Of a stretch of 64,000 bases of DNA, positions 1-9,057 are shown in pieces. Position numbers and translations under genes: made by a program. Numbering within the stretch: position 1 is the first letter of the stretch; each line of letters starts with the position of its first letter. The DNA comes from Bacillus sp. EB106-08-02-XG196. GTDB taxonomy: Bacteria > Bacillota > Bacilli > Bacillales > Cytobacillaceae. Where the stretch lies: assembly GCF_013396335.1 (NCBI RefSeq), contig NZ_JABWSY010000002.1, forward strand, positions 186,296 through 250,295, read 5' to 3'. The notes under the pieces were generated by a model. It was not told the DNA's origin. It saw nothing but the letters and a program-made list of their open reading frames with translations, and did no database searches.

Positions 1-197
1 CATTTTTCAAGGTTTACTACGATTAATGGATCAATTTCATTTTTATTTTCAACCACTCCTAACACAAGCTTAGTTAGGTAGTCATCTCCTGACTCCCCTT
101 CCAAAACATGTTCAATTGCAGAAGCTGGCTCTGTATTGCTTACATCGATTTGAAAAAGAGCTTGTAACGCCTTTTCCCTTGCAGTTCTTCTTTTCAT
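1..197 (-). CDS. nusB: NusB transcription antitermination factor (3' part missing at window edge)
   Basis: The first 65 codons of NusB are visible, beginning MKRRTAREKALQALFQID, the typical NusB N-terminus. NusB binds BoxA RNA together with S10 (NusE) and supports rRNA antitermination. The rest of the gene lies beyond the left edge. It sits downstream of accB-accC-yqhY in the same orientation, as in B. subtilis, but is separated from yqhY by a terminator and a palindromic repeat, so it probably has its own promoter in 198-356. Confidence 0.9.
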   Translation of the reverse strand, partial: MKRRTAREKALQALFQIDVSNTEPASAIEHVLEGESGDDYLTKLVLGVVENKNEIDPLIVVNLEK

Positions 198-356
198 TAT
201 ACAGTTAACTCCTTTAGAGATAATAATTAATTTTTGTCTAATTTCATACAACAATTGCATGATATTGTTTTGCACATAAAAAGATAATAGCATAACTAAA
301 ATCGATTCGCACTGTAATACCTTATTTTTACCTAGAAGCAGTATACTAATAACCGT

Positions 357-393
357 AAAAAAAGAAAAAAACCAAAGGATTTTCTCCTTTGGT
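357..393 (-). terminator. intrinsic terminator after yqhY
   Basis: Inverted repeat ACCAAAGGA / TCCTTTGGT (371-379 and 385-393) with a 5-nt loop. On the minus strand it is followed by a long T-rich tract (A-rich on plus at 357-370). It would end the accB-accC-yqhY transcript before nusB. Confidence 0.8.
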
Positions 394-402
394 TTTAGCT
401 GT

Positions 403-560
403 GTTTAACTAGTCTGTTGATTTTCGTTCCAGTCACTTCGCGCACCTTAGGGCGGTCCGGGGAGCCTCCTCGGCGCTTTAGCGCCTGCGGGGTCTCCCCC
501 TGCCCCGTCCTCCCGCAGGAGTCTTCGTGCCTGGAACGAAATCAACGAGTTAACTAAACC
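403..560. repeat. GC-rich palindromic intergenic repeat element
   Basis: A roughly 150-bp imperfect palindrome. The outer arms read GTTTAACTAGTCTGTTGAT and, inverted, GTTAACTCGTTGATTTCG. An inner arm pair GTTGATTTTCGTTCCA / TGGAACGAAATCAACG surrounds a very GC-rich centre containing GGCGC-TTTA-GCGCC and GGGGAG...CTCCCC. The base composition differs sharply from the AT-rich surroundings. It matches, from memory, a dispersed repeat found in many Bacillaceae intergenic regions. It carries no ORF and lies between yqhY and nusB. No second copy was seen in this window. Confidence 0.7.
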
Positions 561-594
561 AACAATTAACTGTAACACAGCCTTTATAAAATCA

Positions 595-1002
595 TTAAAT
601 CTCTTCTTCTACTTCTGGTTCTGGTTTTTGGGTTTCGAATGAGATACCAACGACGTGTATGTTTACTGCTTCTGCCTCTAGGGCTGTCATGTTGAGCAAT
701 GCTTGTCGGATGTTATCTTGTATTTTCCCTGCTACAGTTGGAATAGAGACCCCAAATTTCATTAAGCAGTATACGTCAACTGTGATTCCATCTTCTGATA
801 ATTCCACCTTAACACCTTTACCGTGGTTTTTCTTCCCTAGCCGTTCAACTACACCTGTCGCAAAGTTCCCACGCATTTGTGCAACTCCCTCGACCTCGGA
901 AGCAGCAATACCTGCAATGACTTCAATGACTTCTGGTGCAATTTCAACTTTACCGTGGCCACTGTTACCTTGATTCATTTCCAGTACATTATATTCGCTC
1001 AT
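595..1002 (-). CDS. yqhY: Asp23/Gls24 family envelope stress protein YqhY
   Basis: A 135-residue Asp23/Gls24 (DUF322) protein. The core has the family pattern, with IAPEVIEVIAGIAASEVEGV near residues 22-41 and VDVYCLMKFGVSIPTVAGKI further on. In Bacillus this gene is genetically linked to acetyl-CoA carboxylase control, which fits its place directly downstream of accC. The ATG at 1002 is chosen because a GGGGGT Shine-Dalgarno lies 8 nt upstream; the in-frame GTG nine bases earlier would overlap that site. The C-terminus is acidic. Confidence 0.9.
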   Translation of the reverse strand: MSEYNVLEMNQGNSGHGKVEIAPEVIEVIAGIAASEVEGVAQMRGNFATGVVERLGKKNHGKGVKVELSEDGITVDVYCLMKFGVSIPTVAGKIQDNIRQALLNMTALEAEAVNIHVVGISFETQKPEPEVEEEI

Positions 1003-1019
1003 AAAGTACACCCCCAGAT

Positions 1020-2375
1020 TTAGATAGACTTCATCACATCATGTAACTCTAGAAACTTCGTATTGAACTGTCCCTCTACGAAACTTTCATGCTCAAGCAA
1101 TTTTAAATGGAATGGTATGGTAGTATGGACACCCTCAATCACAAATTCACTTAACGCACGTTTCATTCGTGAAATTGCTTCTTCCCTGCTATTACCGTAT
1201 GTGATGACCTTTGCAATCATAGAATCATAATAAGGTGGAATCGTATAGCCTGGGTATGCAGCTGAATCAATTCGAACACCAAAACCACCAGGAGGCAGGT
1301 ACATATTTATTTTTCCTGCTGAAGGCATGAAGTTCTTTTCAGGGTTCTCTGCATTGATTCGGCATTCAATTGCCCAGCCAGTAAACGTAACATCCTGCTG
1401 CTTTACCGTTAATTTTTCTCCCGAAGCAACGCGGATTTGCTCCTTAATAAGATCAATACCTGTAACCATTTCAGTAACTGGGTGCTCCACCTGTATCCTA
1501 GTATTCATTTCCATGAAGTAAAATTTACGATTGCGGTAGTCATATATAAATTCTACCGTTCCCGCGCCTGAATAATCAACTGCTTTTGCCGCTTTTACTG
1601 CTGCATTTCCCATTTCTTCACGAATTTCCCCATCTAATGCTGGTGAAGGAGTCTCTTCTAAAAGTTTTTGCAGCCTCCGTTGAATCGTACAGTCCCTTTC
1701 TCCTAAATGGACAGTATTTCCATAGGAGTCTGCTAGAACTTGTATTTCAACATGACGGAAATCCTCAATATACTTTTCTATGTATACTCCAGGATTACCA
1801 AACGCAGTCAGAGCCTCTTGCTGTGTAATATTAATACCCTTAACGAGTTCCTGTTCATTTTTTGCAACACGGATACCTTTACCGCCTCCGCCGGCAGTTG
1901 CTTTGATGATTACAGGGTATTGTATTCTTTTAACAAGCTCAAGTGCTTCATCAATATCATTTATGATTCCCGTTGAACCTGGTACAATTGGAACCCCTGC
2001 TTTACGCATGGTTTCCCTTGCAATATCTTTCGTTCCCATTTTGGTAATCGCCTCGGGACTAGGTCCCACGAAGGTAATATTACATTCACGGCAAAGATCA
2101 GCGAAATCTGCGTTTTCAGCTAGAAAACCATATCCAGGGTGGATGGCGTCACAAGCTGTTAGTTTTGCCACACTAATTAAATTTGTCACATTTAAATAAC
2201 TATCTTTTGATAATGTCGGTCCTATGCAATAGGCTTCGTCTGCAAGCTGTACATGCAACGCTTCACGGTCTGCCTCGGAGAAAACGGCAACAGATTCAAT
2301 GCCCATTTCCCTGCAGGCACGAATAATTCTGACAGCTATTTCTCCTCTATTTGCAATTAACAGTTTCTTTATCAT
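1020..2375 (-). CDS. accC: acetyl-CoA carboxylase, biotin carboxylase subunit
   Basis: This 451-residue ATP-grasp enzyme carboxylates biotin on AccB with bicarbonate and ATP, the first step of malonyl-CoA synthesis. The N-terminal Rossmann-like start ([19 protein letters not shown]), the glycine-rich ATP loop [22 protein letters not shown], and the catalytic segment [15 protein letters not shown] near residues 290-305 are all present. Length is normal. It is 14 bp downstream of accB and 17 bp upstream of yqhY, so the three form one operon. Confidence 0.97.
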   Translation of the reverse strand: MIKKLLIANRGEIAVRIIRACREMGIESVAVFSEADREALHVQLADEAYCIGPTLSKDSYLNVTNLISVAKLTACDAIHPGYGFLAENADFADLCRECNITFVGPSPEAITKMGTKDIARETMRKAGVPIVPGSTGIINDIDEALELVKRIQYPVIIKATAGGGGKGIRVAKNEQELVKGINITQQEALTAFGNPGVYIEKYIEDFRHVEIQVLADSYGNTVHLGERDCTIQRRLQKLLEETPSPALDGEIREEMGNAAVKAAKAVDYSGAGTVEFIYDYRNRKFYFMEMNTRIQVEHPVTEMVTGIDLIKEQIRVASGEKLTVKQQDVTFTGWAIECRINAENPEKNFMPSAGKINMYLPPGGFGVRIDSAAYPGYTIPPYYDSMIAKVITYGNSREEAISRMKRALSEFVIEGVHTTIPFHLKLLEHESFVEGQFNTKFLELHDVMKSI

Positions 2376-2389
2376 CCTGTTATCGCTCC

Positions 2390-2902
2390 TTATTCTGGCT
2401 TTACTAAAAATAATGGCTGCCCATATTCTACTAATTGACCATTCTTCACTAGAACTTCAACGATTTCGCCATTAACTTCAGCTTCAATTTCATTAAATAA
2501 TTTCATTGCTTCGACAATACATACAATAGAATCCTTGGTAACACCTGAACCTGCTTTTACATATACATCTGCTTCTGGTGTTGGTGAGGCATAAAAAGTC
2601 CCTACCATTGGGGAAGTGATTTTGTGTAAATTTGATGTATCAGCTGGAGTCGCTGCAAAATTATTTGCTGCTTCCTGCTTTTCTTCTTGCACAAGTGCTG
2701 CAGAAACTGCAGCTGGTGCTGCTGGTTGAATTACAGGAACAGCCTCAACTGATGCTTGTGGTACTGATTGTACCGTTGTTACTTTTGTTTCAGTGTTCTT
2801 TTTCATTTTTATTTTGGAACCTTCATTTTCATATACGAATTCATCAATGCTGGATTGGTCAACTAATTTAATTAATTCACGAATTTCTTGTACTTTTAAC
2901 AA
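2390..2902 (-). CDS. accB: acetyl-CoA carboxylase, biotin carboxyl carrier protein
   Basis: A 170-residue BCCP with an N-terminal helix, a Pro/Ala/Gln-rich linker (about residues 40-90) and a C-terminal biotinyl domain carrying VEAMKLFNE, where the Lys near residue 134 is biotinylated. The TTG at 2902 is preferred over the GTG at 2911: a GGAG site lies 8 nt upstream of the TTG, and the resulting N-terminus aligns with known AccB proteins. It is first in the accB-accC-yqhY operon and is separated from spoIIIAH by a terminator. Confidence 0.93.
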   Translation of the reverse strand: MLKVQEIRELIKLVDQSSIDEFVYENEGSKIKMKKNTETKVTTVQSVPQASVEAVPVIQPAAPAAVSAALVQEEKQEAANNFAATPADTSNLHKITSPMVGTFYASPTPEADVYVKAGSGVTKDSIVCIVEAMKLFNEIEAEVNGEIVEVLVKNGQLVEYGQPLFLVKPE

Positions 2903-2998
2903 TCTAAACACTCCTTGTCCTGCTAGATTAATACTAACTACTAATACTATACGCTAATACCTTGTTGAAGTTCAATATTCTTCTTTTCAATCCTTAAA

Positions 2999-3026
2999 AA
3001 AAGGAAAGCCGACGGCTTTCCTTTTT
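2999..3026 (-). terminator. terminator after spoIIIAH
   Basis: Hairpin AAGGAAAGCC-gac-GGCTTTCCTT flanked by A and T tracts, just downstream of the spoIIIAH stop. It separates sporulation transcription from the accB operon, which must therefore have its own promoter in 2903-2998. Confidence 0.85.
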
Positions 3027-3033
3027 GTTTGGT

Positions 3034-3594
3034 TTATTTAGTTGGCTGGAATTCTACAGCTACAAAGTTTGTTTCACCAATTTCTTTTTTAACCATTTGT
3101 ATAATCGCATTTGCTTCTGATTTTGAAGATTCTTTTTTAGACTTTACAATAATTTTAACCGTTGAACCATCTGCTCTCACTAATGCGTCTTCATAATCCA
3201 TGGCTTTAATTAATGTTTCAAGCATTTCTTCCTTTTGAGCAATTTCACTTAATTTTTTCATTTGGTCAACCGCTTCACTTCTTTGGTCAGCAGGAAGATC
3301 AGTGGTTGCCACAACAGTGTTTAATTGTTCCTTTAATTCGCTGCGCTCATCTTGAAGCTCCAAACGAAGTGCTTCAAATTCTTCGTCACCAGCAACCTGA
3401 GAAATAACGGTGTCGCCATCCTTAACTTCCGTTTCAGTATCTGTTTTCGTTTCTTTTTGATCAGCTTTCTCTTCTTGCTTCACTGCTGCAAGTTCATTGC
3501 TCTTTTGTTCAGGAGATGTGATGTAGTAAACGGATAATACAACCACCAAACTTAACATTGTTAATAACCAAACTGTTTGTTTTTTCAATAGCAT
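3034..3594 (-). CDS. spoIIIAH: stage III sporulation protein AH (mother-cell channel subunit)
   Basis: A 186-residue single-pass protein: a short cytoplasmic N-terminus, a membrane helix at about residues 7-26, a charged acidic linker, and a C-terminal ring-building (YscJ/FliF-like) domain. SpoIIIAH crosses the intermembrane space and binds forespore SpoIIQ to form the feeding-tube channel. It is the last gene of spoIIIAA-AH, 15 bp after spoIIIAG, and is followed by a terminator. Length is slightly below the B. subtilis protein. Confidence 0.95.
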   Translation of the reverse strand: MLLKKQTVWLLTMLSLVVVLSVYYITSPEQKSNELAAVKQEEKADQKETKTDTETEVKDGDTVISQVAGDEEFEALRLELQDERSELKEQLNTVVATTDLPADQRSEAVDQMKKLSEIAQKEEMLETLIKAMDYEDALVRADGSTVKIIVKSKKESSKSEANAIIQMVKKEIGETNFVAVEFQPTK

Positions 3595-3609
3595 TTATAA
3601 ATCCCCCTT

Positions 3610-4260
3610 TTATTTTTTAGGCATTACGGCAACGCGATGGCTAGGTACATCAAGCGCTCTTGTTACTGCCTCAATAATCCACTTTTTGACTTGAATATTT
3701 TCTGCACCCTTAGCTACTACTAATACGCCGCGAATGGCTGGTTTTTGATATTCAACTACAATCGGTACCTCTTTCTCACCTTCACGAATAATGACTAATT
3801 GCTCATCCGTGGAGGTATCCTGAACCTTCCGTTCTCCACCCTCGTTGTCTTTTTCCTCTGTTGTTTGAGATTTTGTTACTTTGTTTTTCTCAAGCACCTT
3901 TTTGTCAGTTGAATCAATATTCACCACTACCATTACATCGTCTACACCCAGCATTTCTTCCAGTGCCTTCTTTAGCTGTTTCTCATATTCTTCTTCGTAA
4001 CCAGAAATTGTTTTATTATTAGAATCTTTCTTTAGGCTAAAAGCCTCAACCTCTGACGTTTCTGACTGGCTCGTAGTTACTGCCTTACTGTCAAGTGGAG
4101 CAGATTTATCCGAGAACAGGACATTACCAACAATCATAAAGGCTGCACCGATACATAGTACCAGAATCATATATTGATATTTCCCAGACTTTTTATCAGA
4201 AGGTTCACCCTTTGAGACTAGGTTTTTAAGCCATGAAAATGGTCCCTTATTATTTTCCAT
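3610..4260 (-). CDS. spoIIIAG: stage III sporulation protein AG (channel ring protein)
   Basis: A 216-residue protein with an N-terminal cytoplasmic segment, one membrane helix at about 30-47, and a C-terminal ring-building domain. GVLVVAKGAENIQVKKWI and a VPSHRVAVM ending are typical of SpoIIIAG. It forms a large ring in the engulfed forespore channel. The gene lies 4 bp after spoIIIAF, so the two are probably translationally coupled. Confidence 0.95.
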   Translation of the reverse strand: MENNKGPFSWLKNLVSKGEPSDKKSGKYQYMILVLCIGAAFMIVGNVLFSDKSAPLDSKAVTTSQSETSEVEAFSLKKDSNNKTISGYEEEYEKQLKKALEEMLGVDDVMVVVNIDSTDKKVLEKNKVTKSQTTEEKDNEGGERKVQDTSTDEQLVIIREGEKEVPIVVEYQKPAIRGVLVVAKGAENIQVKKWIIEAVTRALDVPSHRVAVMPKK

Positions 4261-4264
4261 TCTG

Positions 4265-4882
4265 CTATTTCATCCCCCCTTCAACCGAGACTTCAATTAC
4301 TTTATCGGTTACATTCCATTGTTGCGAAAGAAATGCGGCGATTTTTTCTGATTCCTCTGTTTGATCTTTAGATGGAAGAGGCGTTCCCGTATCAATGCTT
4401 ACTGGTTGTACGGCTTCGACTTTTGTAACTTTTGATTCAGGCTGCTTTAGGCGAACTGTAACCATTTCAAGATTTTCAGGGAATGATTCTTGACTATCAT
4501 CCTGGGTTGTGAGTTCTATTTTTGCGATTTCCAAACCAAATTGTTCCATCAACTCCTCTTCTACTCCCTTTTCAAGCTGGGCAGCCATTGTTTCTAAAAT
4601 ATATGCATGATTAGAGGCTTGTATTTCTTTTTTCTGCAATTCTATTAAATTTTCCATATTTTTTTCTCCTGGACTCTGGAAAGAGGGAATCTGAGCCATC
4701 GCAGTTTCAAAATCCTTAGAGATTAACTTAAAAATAGGCGTAAGGATTATGGCTATTAGCAGAAGCCCCGTAACCATTTTTGTATATTTTTGCATACTTG
4801 TATTTGGAAGCAGCATATCAATAACGGTTGCCAAGAGGATAAAAAGAATAATATTCGTTACCCATTCTATTAAAAATTCCAT
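4265..4882 (-). CDS. spoIIIAF: stage III sporulation protein AF
   Basis: A 205-residue protein with two N-terminal membrane helices (about 5-25 and 35-53; LPNTSMQKYTKMVTGLLLIA lies between and into the second) followed by a soluble ring-building domain. It is a component of the SpoIIIA-SpoIIQ channel complex in the mother-cell membrane. Order and spacing match the canonical operon. Confidence 0.93.
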   Translation of the reverse strand: MEFLIEWVTNIILFILLATVIDMLLPNTSMQKYTKMVTGLLLIAIILTPIFKLISKDFETAMAQIPSFQSPGEKNMENLIELQKKEIQASNHAYILETMAAQLEKGVEEELMEQFGLEIAKIELTTQDDSQESFPENLEMVTVRLKQPESKVTKVEAVQPVSIDTGTPLPSKDQTEESEKIAAFLSQQWNVTDKVIEVSVEGGMK

Positions 4883-4893
4883 AACGTTCTCCC

Positions 4894-6096
4894 CTATCTC
4901 ATCATCATCGTTAGATTCCCTGCTGCGACAATAACTGTAATACTTAAAAAAAACATGAGAGAGACGATGCCGAGTGCAGCAAAAACATAAATAACGCTTT
5001 TACTAATAATATCTAAGCATTTAATAACGGGTCCCCCGCCTAGTGGCTGTAAAATAGCAGCCGCAATTTTATAAATAAACGCGATCATTAGGATTTTAAT
5101 AGCCGGGAAAGCAACTATGATGAGCAGGATGCCGACACCCGCTATTCCAACAGAATTCTTCAACAATCCAGAGGCGCTTACTACTGTGTCTGCCGCATCA
5201 GTAAAGATTCTGCCAATGACAGGAATAAAGTTACCAGTCACAAATTTTGCCGTACGGATGGCAACTCCATCTGTTATCGCTGTAGACGCACCCTGGACTG
5301 AAATAACTCCAAGGAAAACAGTCAAGAAAAGCCCCATTAAGCCAATACTCCAATTCCTAAGCAGCTGTGCAAGCTGCGTCACCTTATATTGGTCAGACAT
5401 CGTACTCACAATACTCAATAGAGTGGCTAAAAAAAGCAGCGGAAGGATGACATACTGCATGAACATCCCGCTGATATTCATTAAGAACAAAATAACAGGA
5501 TGGAAGAAAGCTGCTGAGATGATTCCGCCCGATGATGCAATCAAGGCTAACAAAAGCGGTATAAGTGCCAGCACGAAGGAAATCATGCTCCCAATTGCCT
5601 CATTGGTATACTCAATTACGATATGAAAACTATTTAACGCAATAATTACCAGGACCATATAGACAATGGAATAGGCAACTTTACTAATCGTGCTGCTTTC
5701 AAACGCATTCTGCATAGATTGGAGAAACATACTGAATATCGTAAGAAGGATTAAAGAACCAAGTAATTTTCCATTTATAACAAATTCGTGAAATAGGAAT
5801 TTTAAAACTCCTTGTGTCCACTCCTTGAAGGAGAATTTCTTATCTCCTTTTACAAAATCATACAAACTTCCTTTCTGACTTTCTGGGAGGAAGCCGCCGT
5901 ATTTACTTTGAATATCCTCCCAATATTGTTTAAGCTCTGTTAAATCCATTGTTTTAAGCTGTGCGTCTACTAAATCCTGTGGCGAAAGAGGTGTGGAGGC
6001 ATCATTCACTTCTTCGTTAGCTTGTACACTTGTTGAAGTAAAAAACATAAATAATAGAATAATAATGGGAATAATCTGCAGCCTTTGCTTCATCAT
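4894..6096 (-). CDS. spoIIIAE: stage III sporulation protein AE
   Basis: A 400-residue polytopic membrane protein with a cleavable-looking signal peptide (residues 1-26), a soluble region with LTELKQYWEDIQSKYGGF, then about seven to eight hydrophobic helices. SpoIIIAE is the multipass subunit of the SpoIIIA transport complex. Length agrees with the B. subtilis protein. The family contains glycine-rich membrane segments such as PLGGGPVIKCLDIISKSV, seen here. Confidence 0.95.
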   Translation of the reverse strand: MMKQRLQIIPIIILLFMFFTSTSVQANEEVNDASTPLSPQDLVDAQLKTMDLTELKQYWEDIQSKYGGFLPESQKGSLYDFVKGDKKFSFKEWTQGVLKFLFHEFVINGKLLGSLILLTIFSMFLQSMQNAFESSTISKVAYSIVYMVLVIIALNSFHIVIEYTNEAIGSMISFVLALIPLLLALIASSGGIISAAFFHPVILFLMNISGMFMQYVILPLLFLATLLSIVSTMSDQYKVTQLAQLLRNWSIGLMGLFLTVFLGVISVQGASTAITDGVAIRTAKFVTGNFIPVIGRIFTDAADTVVSASGLLKNSVGIAGVGILLIIVAFPAIKILMIAFIYKIAAAILQPLGGGPVIKCLDIISKSVIYVFAALGIVSLMFFLSITVIVAAGNLTMMMR

Positions 6097-6131
6097 TTTT
6101 CACCTCTTGTATTCAAACGAAAATGAACTTT

Positions 6132-6521
6132 CTAACTGGGAATTAGCTTAATTATGGTTTCAATCATGACCGTTAAAATTGGGATTGCCATCGCAAGAAT
6201 TAACACTTTTCCAGCAAGTTCGATTTTTGAAGCTACTGCACCCTGACCTGCGTCCTTTGTAATTTGAGAGGCAAACTCCGCAATATAGGCAATTCCAATA
6301 ATCTTTAGTATGGTTTCTACGTAAACTAAATTGACATTTGCATTCACTGCCAGCTTTTCAAGCATATGAATAATTTCGTAGATTTTATCAACTAAAAACA
6401 AAAAAATGCTGCAGCCTACAAATACAATTAACAGGAAGGCGAAATTAGGTTTTTGCTCTTTTATTATTAAAGCAAGGAAGGTTGCGACAAGAGCCACGCC
6501 AACTATTTTAATAATCTCAAT
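6132..6521 (-). CDS. spoIIIAD: stage III sporulation protein AD, apparently starting at ATT
   Basis: A 129-residue small membrane protein with the family signature EQKPNFAFLLIVFVGC and YVETILKIIGIAYIAEF. The conserved N-terminus IEIIKIVGVALVATF begins at an ATT codon (6521-6519), with an AAAGGAGGG Shine-Dalgarno ending 8 nt upstream. No ATG, GTG or TTG is in frame between that site and the GTG at 6497, which would delete conserved residues and has no ribosome binding site. I therefore place the start at ATT; a reader wanting a standard start would use 6497. Confidence 0.88.
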   Translation of the reverse strand: MEIIKIVGVALVATFLALIIKEQKPNFAFLLIVFVGCSIFLFLVDKIYEIIHMLEKLAVNANVNLVYVETILKIIGIAYIAEFASQITKDAGQGAVASKIELAGKVLILAMAIPILTVMIETIIKLIPS

Positions 6522-6537
6522 GGCAAAGCCCTCCTTT

Positions 6538-6741
6538 CTATTGGAACAAGAATACAGATTTTATTTTCTGGAAGAGATCATCCACAATTGAAGCGACTTG
6601 AAACAAAATGTAAATAAAGCCGAATAAAGTAACCCACTGGGCATATTCCTTTTTCCCAACCTGGTCAAGAACTGTGTGCAAAAATGCAACGACTATTCCC
6701 ACCCCGGCTATTTTAAAAATAATATCCACTTCTAAACCCAT
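6538..6741 (-). CDS. spoIIIAC: stage III sporulation protein AC
   Basis: A 67-residue protein with two membrane helices, starting MGLEVDIIFKIAGVGIVVAF, the standard SpoIIIAC N-terminus. It is a small integral subunit of the SpoIIIA complex. It lies between spoIIIAB and spoIIIAD with short gaps. Confidence 0.95.
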   Translation of the reverse strand: MGLEVDIIFKIAGVGIVVAFLHTVLDQVGKKEYAQWVTLFGFIYILFQVASIVDDLFQKIKSVFLFQ

Positions 6742-6752
6742 TGCTTTTCCCC

Positions 6753-7268
6753 CTAAATTAATAAAATAATCAGTAATAATCCTGAAAAGAACCCTAAACT
6801 CTTTACCATCTTTTCGTATTTTGCTTGGTTTTCAACTGCGTCCGCTTCTTCTCTTTCGAGATGGGAAAGAGTTAGCATAATATGTTTTTGCTGGGAAAAG
6901 CGATCATGCCGACCCAGGGTTTCCCCAAATTGTTTCATAATCTCAAATTCACCTTGTTTGAAAGCAGTCTGCTTCCAAACCTCCTTCAAGCTGTCTTCCC
7001 AGGCATCCTTTACTGTTGTTTCCGTATCTGTGAGTTTCTTTGCAAAACCTTCAAAGAAGGATGATAATGGCTTTGATAATTGTGCTGCCAATCGCCTCGC
7101 AGCCTCATGCAAAGGTGTATGACCATACATGATTTCAGCTTCAAGTGATTGAAGAGCAGATCTTAATTGCCTAAGCTGTCTCGGACGTTCACTTAAATGT
7201 TTGGCAACTTCAAATCCTGTCCAAGTAGTAGCAAGAATAATAAAAATGGCACCAATTATTTTAACCAT
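6753..7268 (-). CDS. spoIIIAB: stage III sporulation protein AB
   Basis: A 171-residue protein with an N-terminal membrane helix, a central helical cytoplasmic region (RQLRQLRSALQSLEAEIMYG) and a C-terminal hydrophobic helix (LGFFSGLLLIILLI). The family is GspF-like and probably interacts with the SpoIIIAA ATPase. It starts immediately after the spoIIIAA stop. Confidence 0.95.
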   Translation of the reverse strand: MVKIIGAIFIILATTWTGFEVAKHLSERPRQLRQLRSALQSLEAEIMYGHTPLHEAARRLAAQLSKPLSSFFEGFAKKLTDTETTVKDAWEDSLKEVWKQTAFKQGEFEIMKQFGETLGRHDRFSQQKHIMLTLSHLEREEADAVENQAKYEKMVKSLGFFSGLLLIILLI

Positions 7269-8192
7269 TTACGTCACTCTCACTTTTTGACTGAGTTCTT
7301 TTCCATTACCATCCAAAATATGTGTAATTGTTCCTGGTCCGTGAGCCCTACTTAGGACAATAAATCGCTGGAAGATGTTTTGGTCTATAATAGACTTTAG
7401 TGAAGGTCTATTTTTCGCTTCTTCTAGGCTTGTGCCATGAGTGGTCATGATTAGTTTTATGCCAGCATGAACAGCTTCTTGAATGGCTTCGGCGTCCTCT
7501 ATTCGACCAATCTCATCTACAACCAGCACGTCGGGACTCATTGAACGAATCATCATCATCATCCCCTCGGCTTTCGGGCAGGCATCGAGCACGTCTAACC
7601 GGTGCCCGAACGTCATTTGAGGGATTCCCTGTACACATCCCGCTATTTCCGAGCGTTCATCAACAATTCCTACCTTATATGCATGTATCCCTTTTTCTTG
7701 GTTTCCAGATGAAATAATTCTAGCGATATCCCGTAACAATGTTGTTTTTCCGGTTTGTGGAGGACCAACAATCATCGTATGCATCCATGAATGATTGAAA
7801 ATAAAGGGGGTAATTTTCTCTGCAATACCTATCTTTTCCTTGGCAATCCGGATGTTAAAAGAAGCAATATCCCTTATCGCCTTTACCTTTCCTTCTTCAA
7901 GGATGACCTTTCCTGCGAGTCCAATTCTATGCCCGCCTGAAACCGTTATATACCCCCGTTTCAACTCTTCCTCAAGTGTATAAATCGAGAATTGGCTGAT
8001 TTTATTCAATAAGTGGAAAGCATCTTCTTGCCGAATAATGTACGATAGAAACATTGGAGCTCCTTTCATCGTAATTTCTATTGGGCGGTCGATACGAATT
8101 CTGATTTCTTCCAATTCTTCTTTTTGACTAGGAGGGATTTTACTGATTTGATCTGCAATGTTTTTTGGTAAGAATTTTAGGATCGTTTCCAC
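7269..8192 (-). CDS. spoIIIAA: stage III sporulation protein AA, secretion-type ATPase
   Basis: A 307-residue ATPase related to type II/IV secretion ATPases. The Walker A motif GPPQTGKTTLLRDIAR lies near residue 142, and a Walker B-like DVLVVDEIGR follows near residue 216. It likely powers transport through the SpoIIIA-SpoIIQ channel from the mother cell into the engulfed forespore. It is the first gene of the eight-gene operon and is preceded by a sigma-E promoter. Confidence 0.95.
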   Translation of the reverse strand: METILKFLPKNIADQISKIPPSQKEELEEIRIRIDRPIEITMKGAPMFLSYIIRQEDAFHLLNKISQFSIYTLEEELKRGYITVSGGHRIGLAGKVILEEGKVKAIRDIASFNIRIAKEKIGIAEKITPFIFNHSWMHTMIVGPPQTGKTTLLRDIARIISSGNQEKGIHAYKVGIVDERSEIAGCVQGIPQMTFGHRLDVLDACPKAEGMMMMIRSMSPDVLVVDEIGRIEDAEAIQEAVHAGIKLIMTTHGTSLEEAKNRPSLKSIIDQNIFQRFIVLSRAHGPGTITHILDGNGKELSQKVRVT

Positions 8193-8231
8193 ATTTCTTC
8201 CTCCTTGCGGGTTGCTTGTCTCATTATTTAA

Positions 8232-8260
8232 AATGTATGCCTTTCGATGCGCAATATGAC
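8232..8260 (-). promoter_or_regulatory. sigma-E promoter of the spoIIIA operon
   Basis: On the minus strand the -35 element GTCATATT (8260-8253) is separated by 13 bp from the -10 element CATACATT (8239-8232), a near-perfect match to the mother-cell sigma-E consensus. It lies 40 bp upstream of the spoIIIAA start. Confidence 0.85.
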
Positions 8261-8333
8261 TAGATTGCTAGGAATACTTCATAAAGTAAAACGTAATTTA
8301 TGTAGTAAGGAATATTATTGAGGGGGAAAATTC

Positions 8334-9008
8334 ATGTACATTCAGCATCCTGGAGACCGGAATACACTATCTCAAAGGAACAACATAATAAAAGTGAAGG
8401 GTGAAGGAGAAATTGCCGTACAGCCAGATACAGCCTCCGTTAATTTAGGAGTAGTAACTGAAAGTAAAGAACTAATTGGTGCTCAGCAGCAGAATTCAAT
8501 TGTTGGAAACAAGGTGATTGATTCTCTCATTGCTTTAGGTATTGATAGAAATCAAATACAAACGTTTGATTATCGAATTGAACCCAACTATGACTATGAC
8601 CAAGGAAAACAAATATTTCGAGGATATAAAGTAACTCATATCTTGGAGGTAAAAATCGATGATTTATCTATTATAGGAAATGTAGTAGATACTGCGGTTC
8701 AGAACGGAGCAAATTATGTTGCTAATGTTCAATTTACAACGAGATACAAGGATTCTTATTACCAACAAGCACTTGTCATGGCTTTAAACAATGCAAGCAG
8801 CAAAGCAACAACCATAGCCAATACCTTAAGAGTCACACTCAATCCCACGCCCATTCTTGTGACAGAAGGCACAGACGTTATTCAGCCCTTTGAGAGCCAA
8901 CATGTTGCGTTTGCAAAAGGAGTCAGTTCAACACAAATTCTACCGGGACAACTTCTAATTAAAGCAAGTGTTTCAGCTGATTTTAAATATCATCCTATAA
9001 GTGGATAA
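8334..9008 (+). CDS. SIMPL (DUF541) domain protein
   Basis: A 224-residue protein with a SIMPL/DUF541 domain. The start motif IIKVKGEGEIAVQPDTASVN, the central NYDYDQGKQIFRGYKVTH and the helix ALNNASSKATTIANTL are characteristic. No signal peptide or membrane helix is visible, so it may be cytosolic or associated with the spore. The ATG follows a GAGGGGG site. It is transcribed alone, divergently from spoIIIAA, and ends at a bidirectional terminator. Molecular function is unknown. Confidence 0.8.
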   Translation: MYIQHPGDRNTLSQRNNIIKVKGEGEIAVQPDTASVNLGVVTESKELIGAQQQNSIVGNKVIDSLIALGIDRNQIQTFDYRIEPNYDYDQGKQIFRGYKVTHILEVKIDDLSIIGNVVDTAVQNGANYVANVQFTTRYKDSYYQQALVMALNNASSKATTIANTLRVTLNPTPILVTEGTDVIQPFESQHVAFAKGVSSTQILPGQLLIKASVSADFKYHPISG

Positions 9009-9053
9009 AAAAAGGATTGAATCACTGTAAAAGTGGTTCAATCCTTTTTTTAA
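9007..9053. terminator. bidirectional terminator between SIMPL gene and ccmG
   Basis: Hairpin with arms AAAGGATTGAATCACT and AGTGGTTCAATCCTTT (one mismatch) flanked by A and T runs. It serves both convergent genes. Confidence 0.85.
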
Positions 9054-9057
9054 ACTA

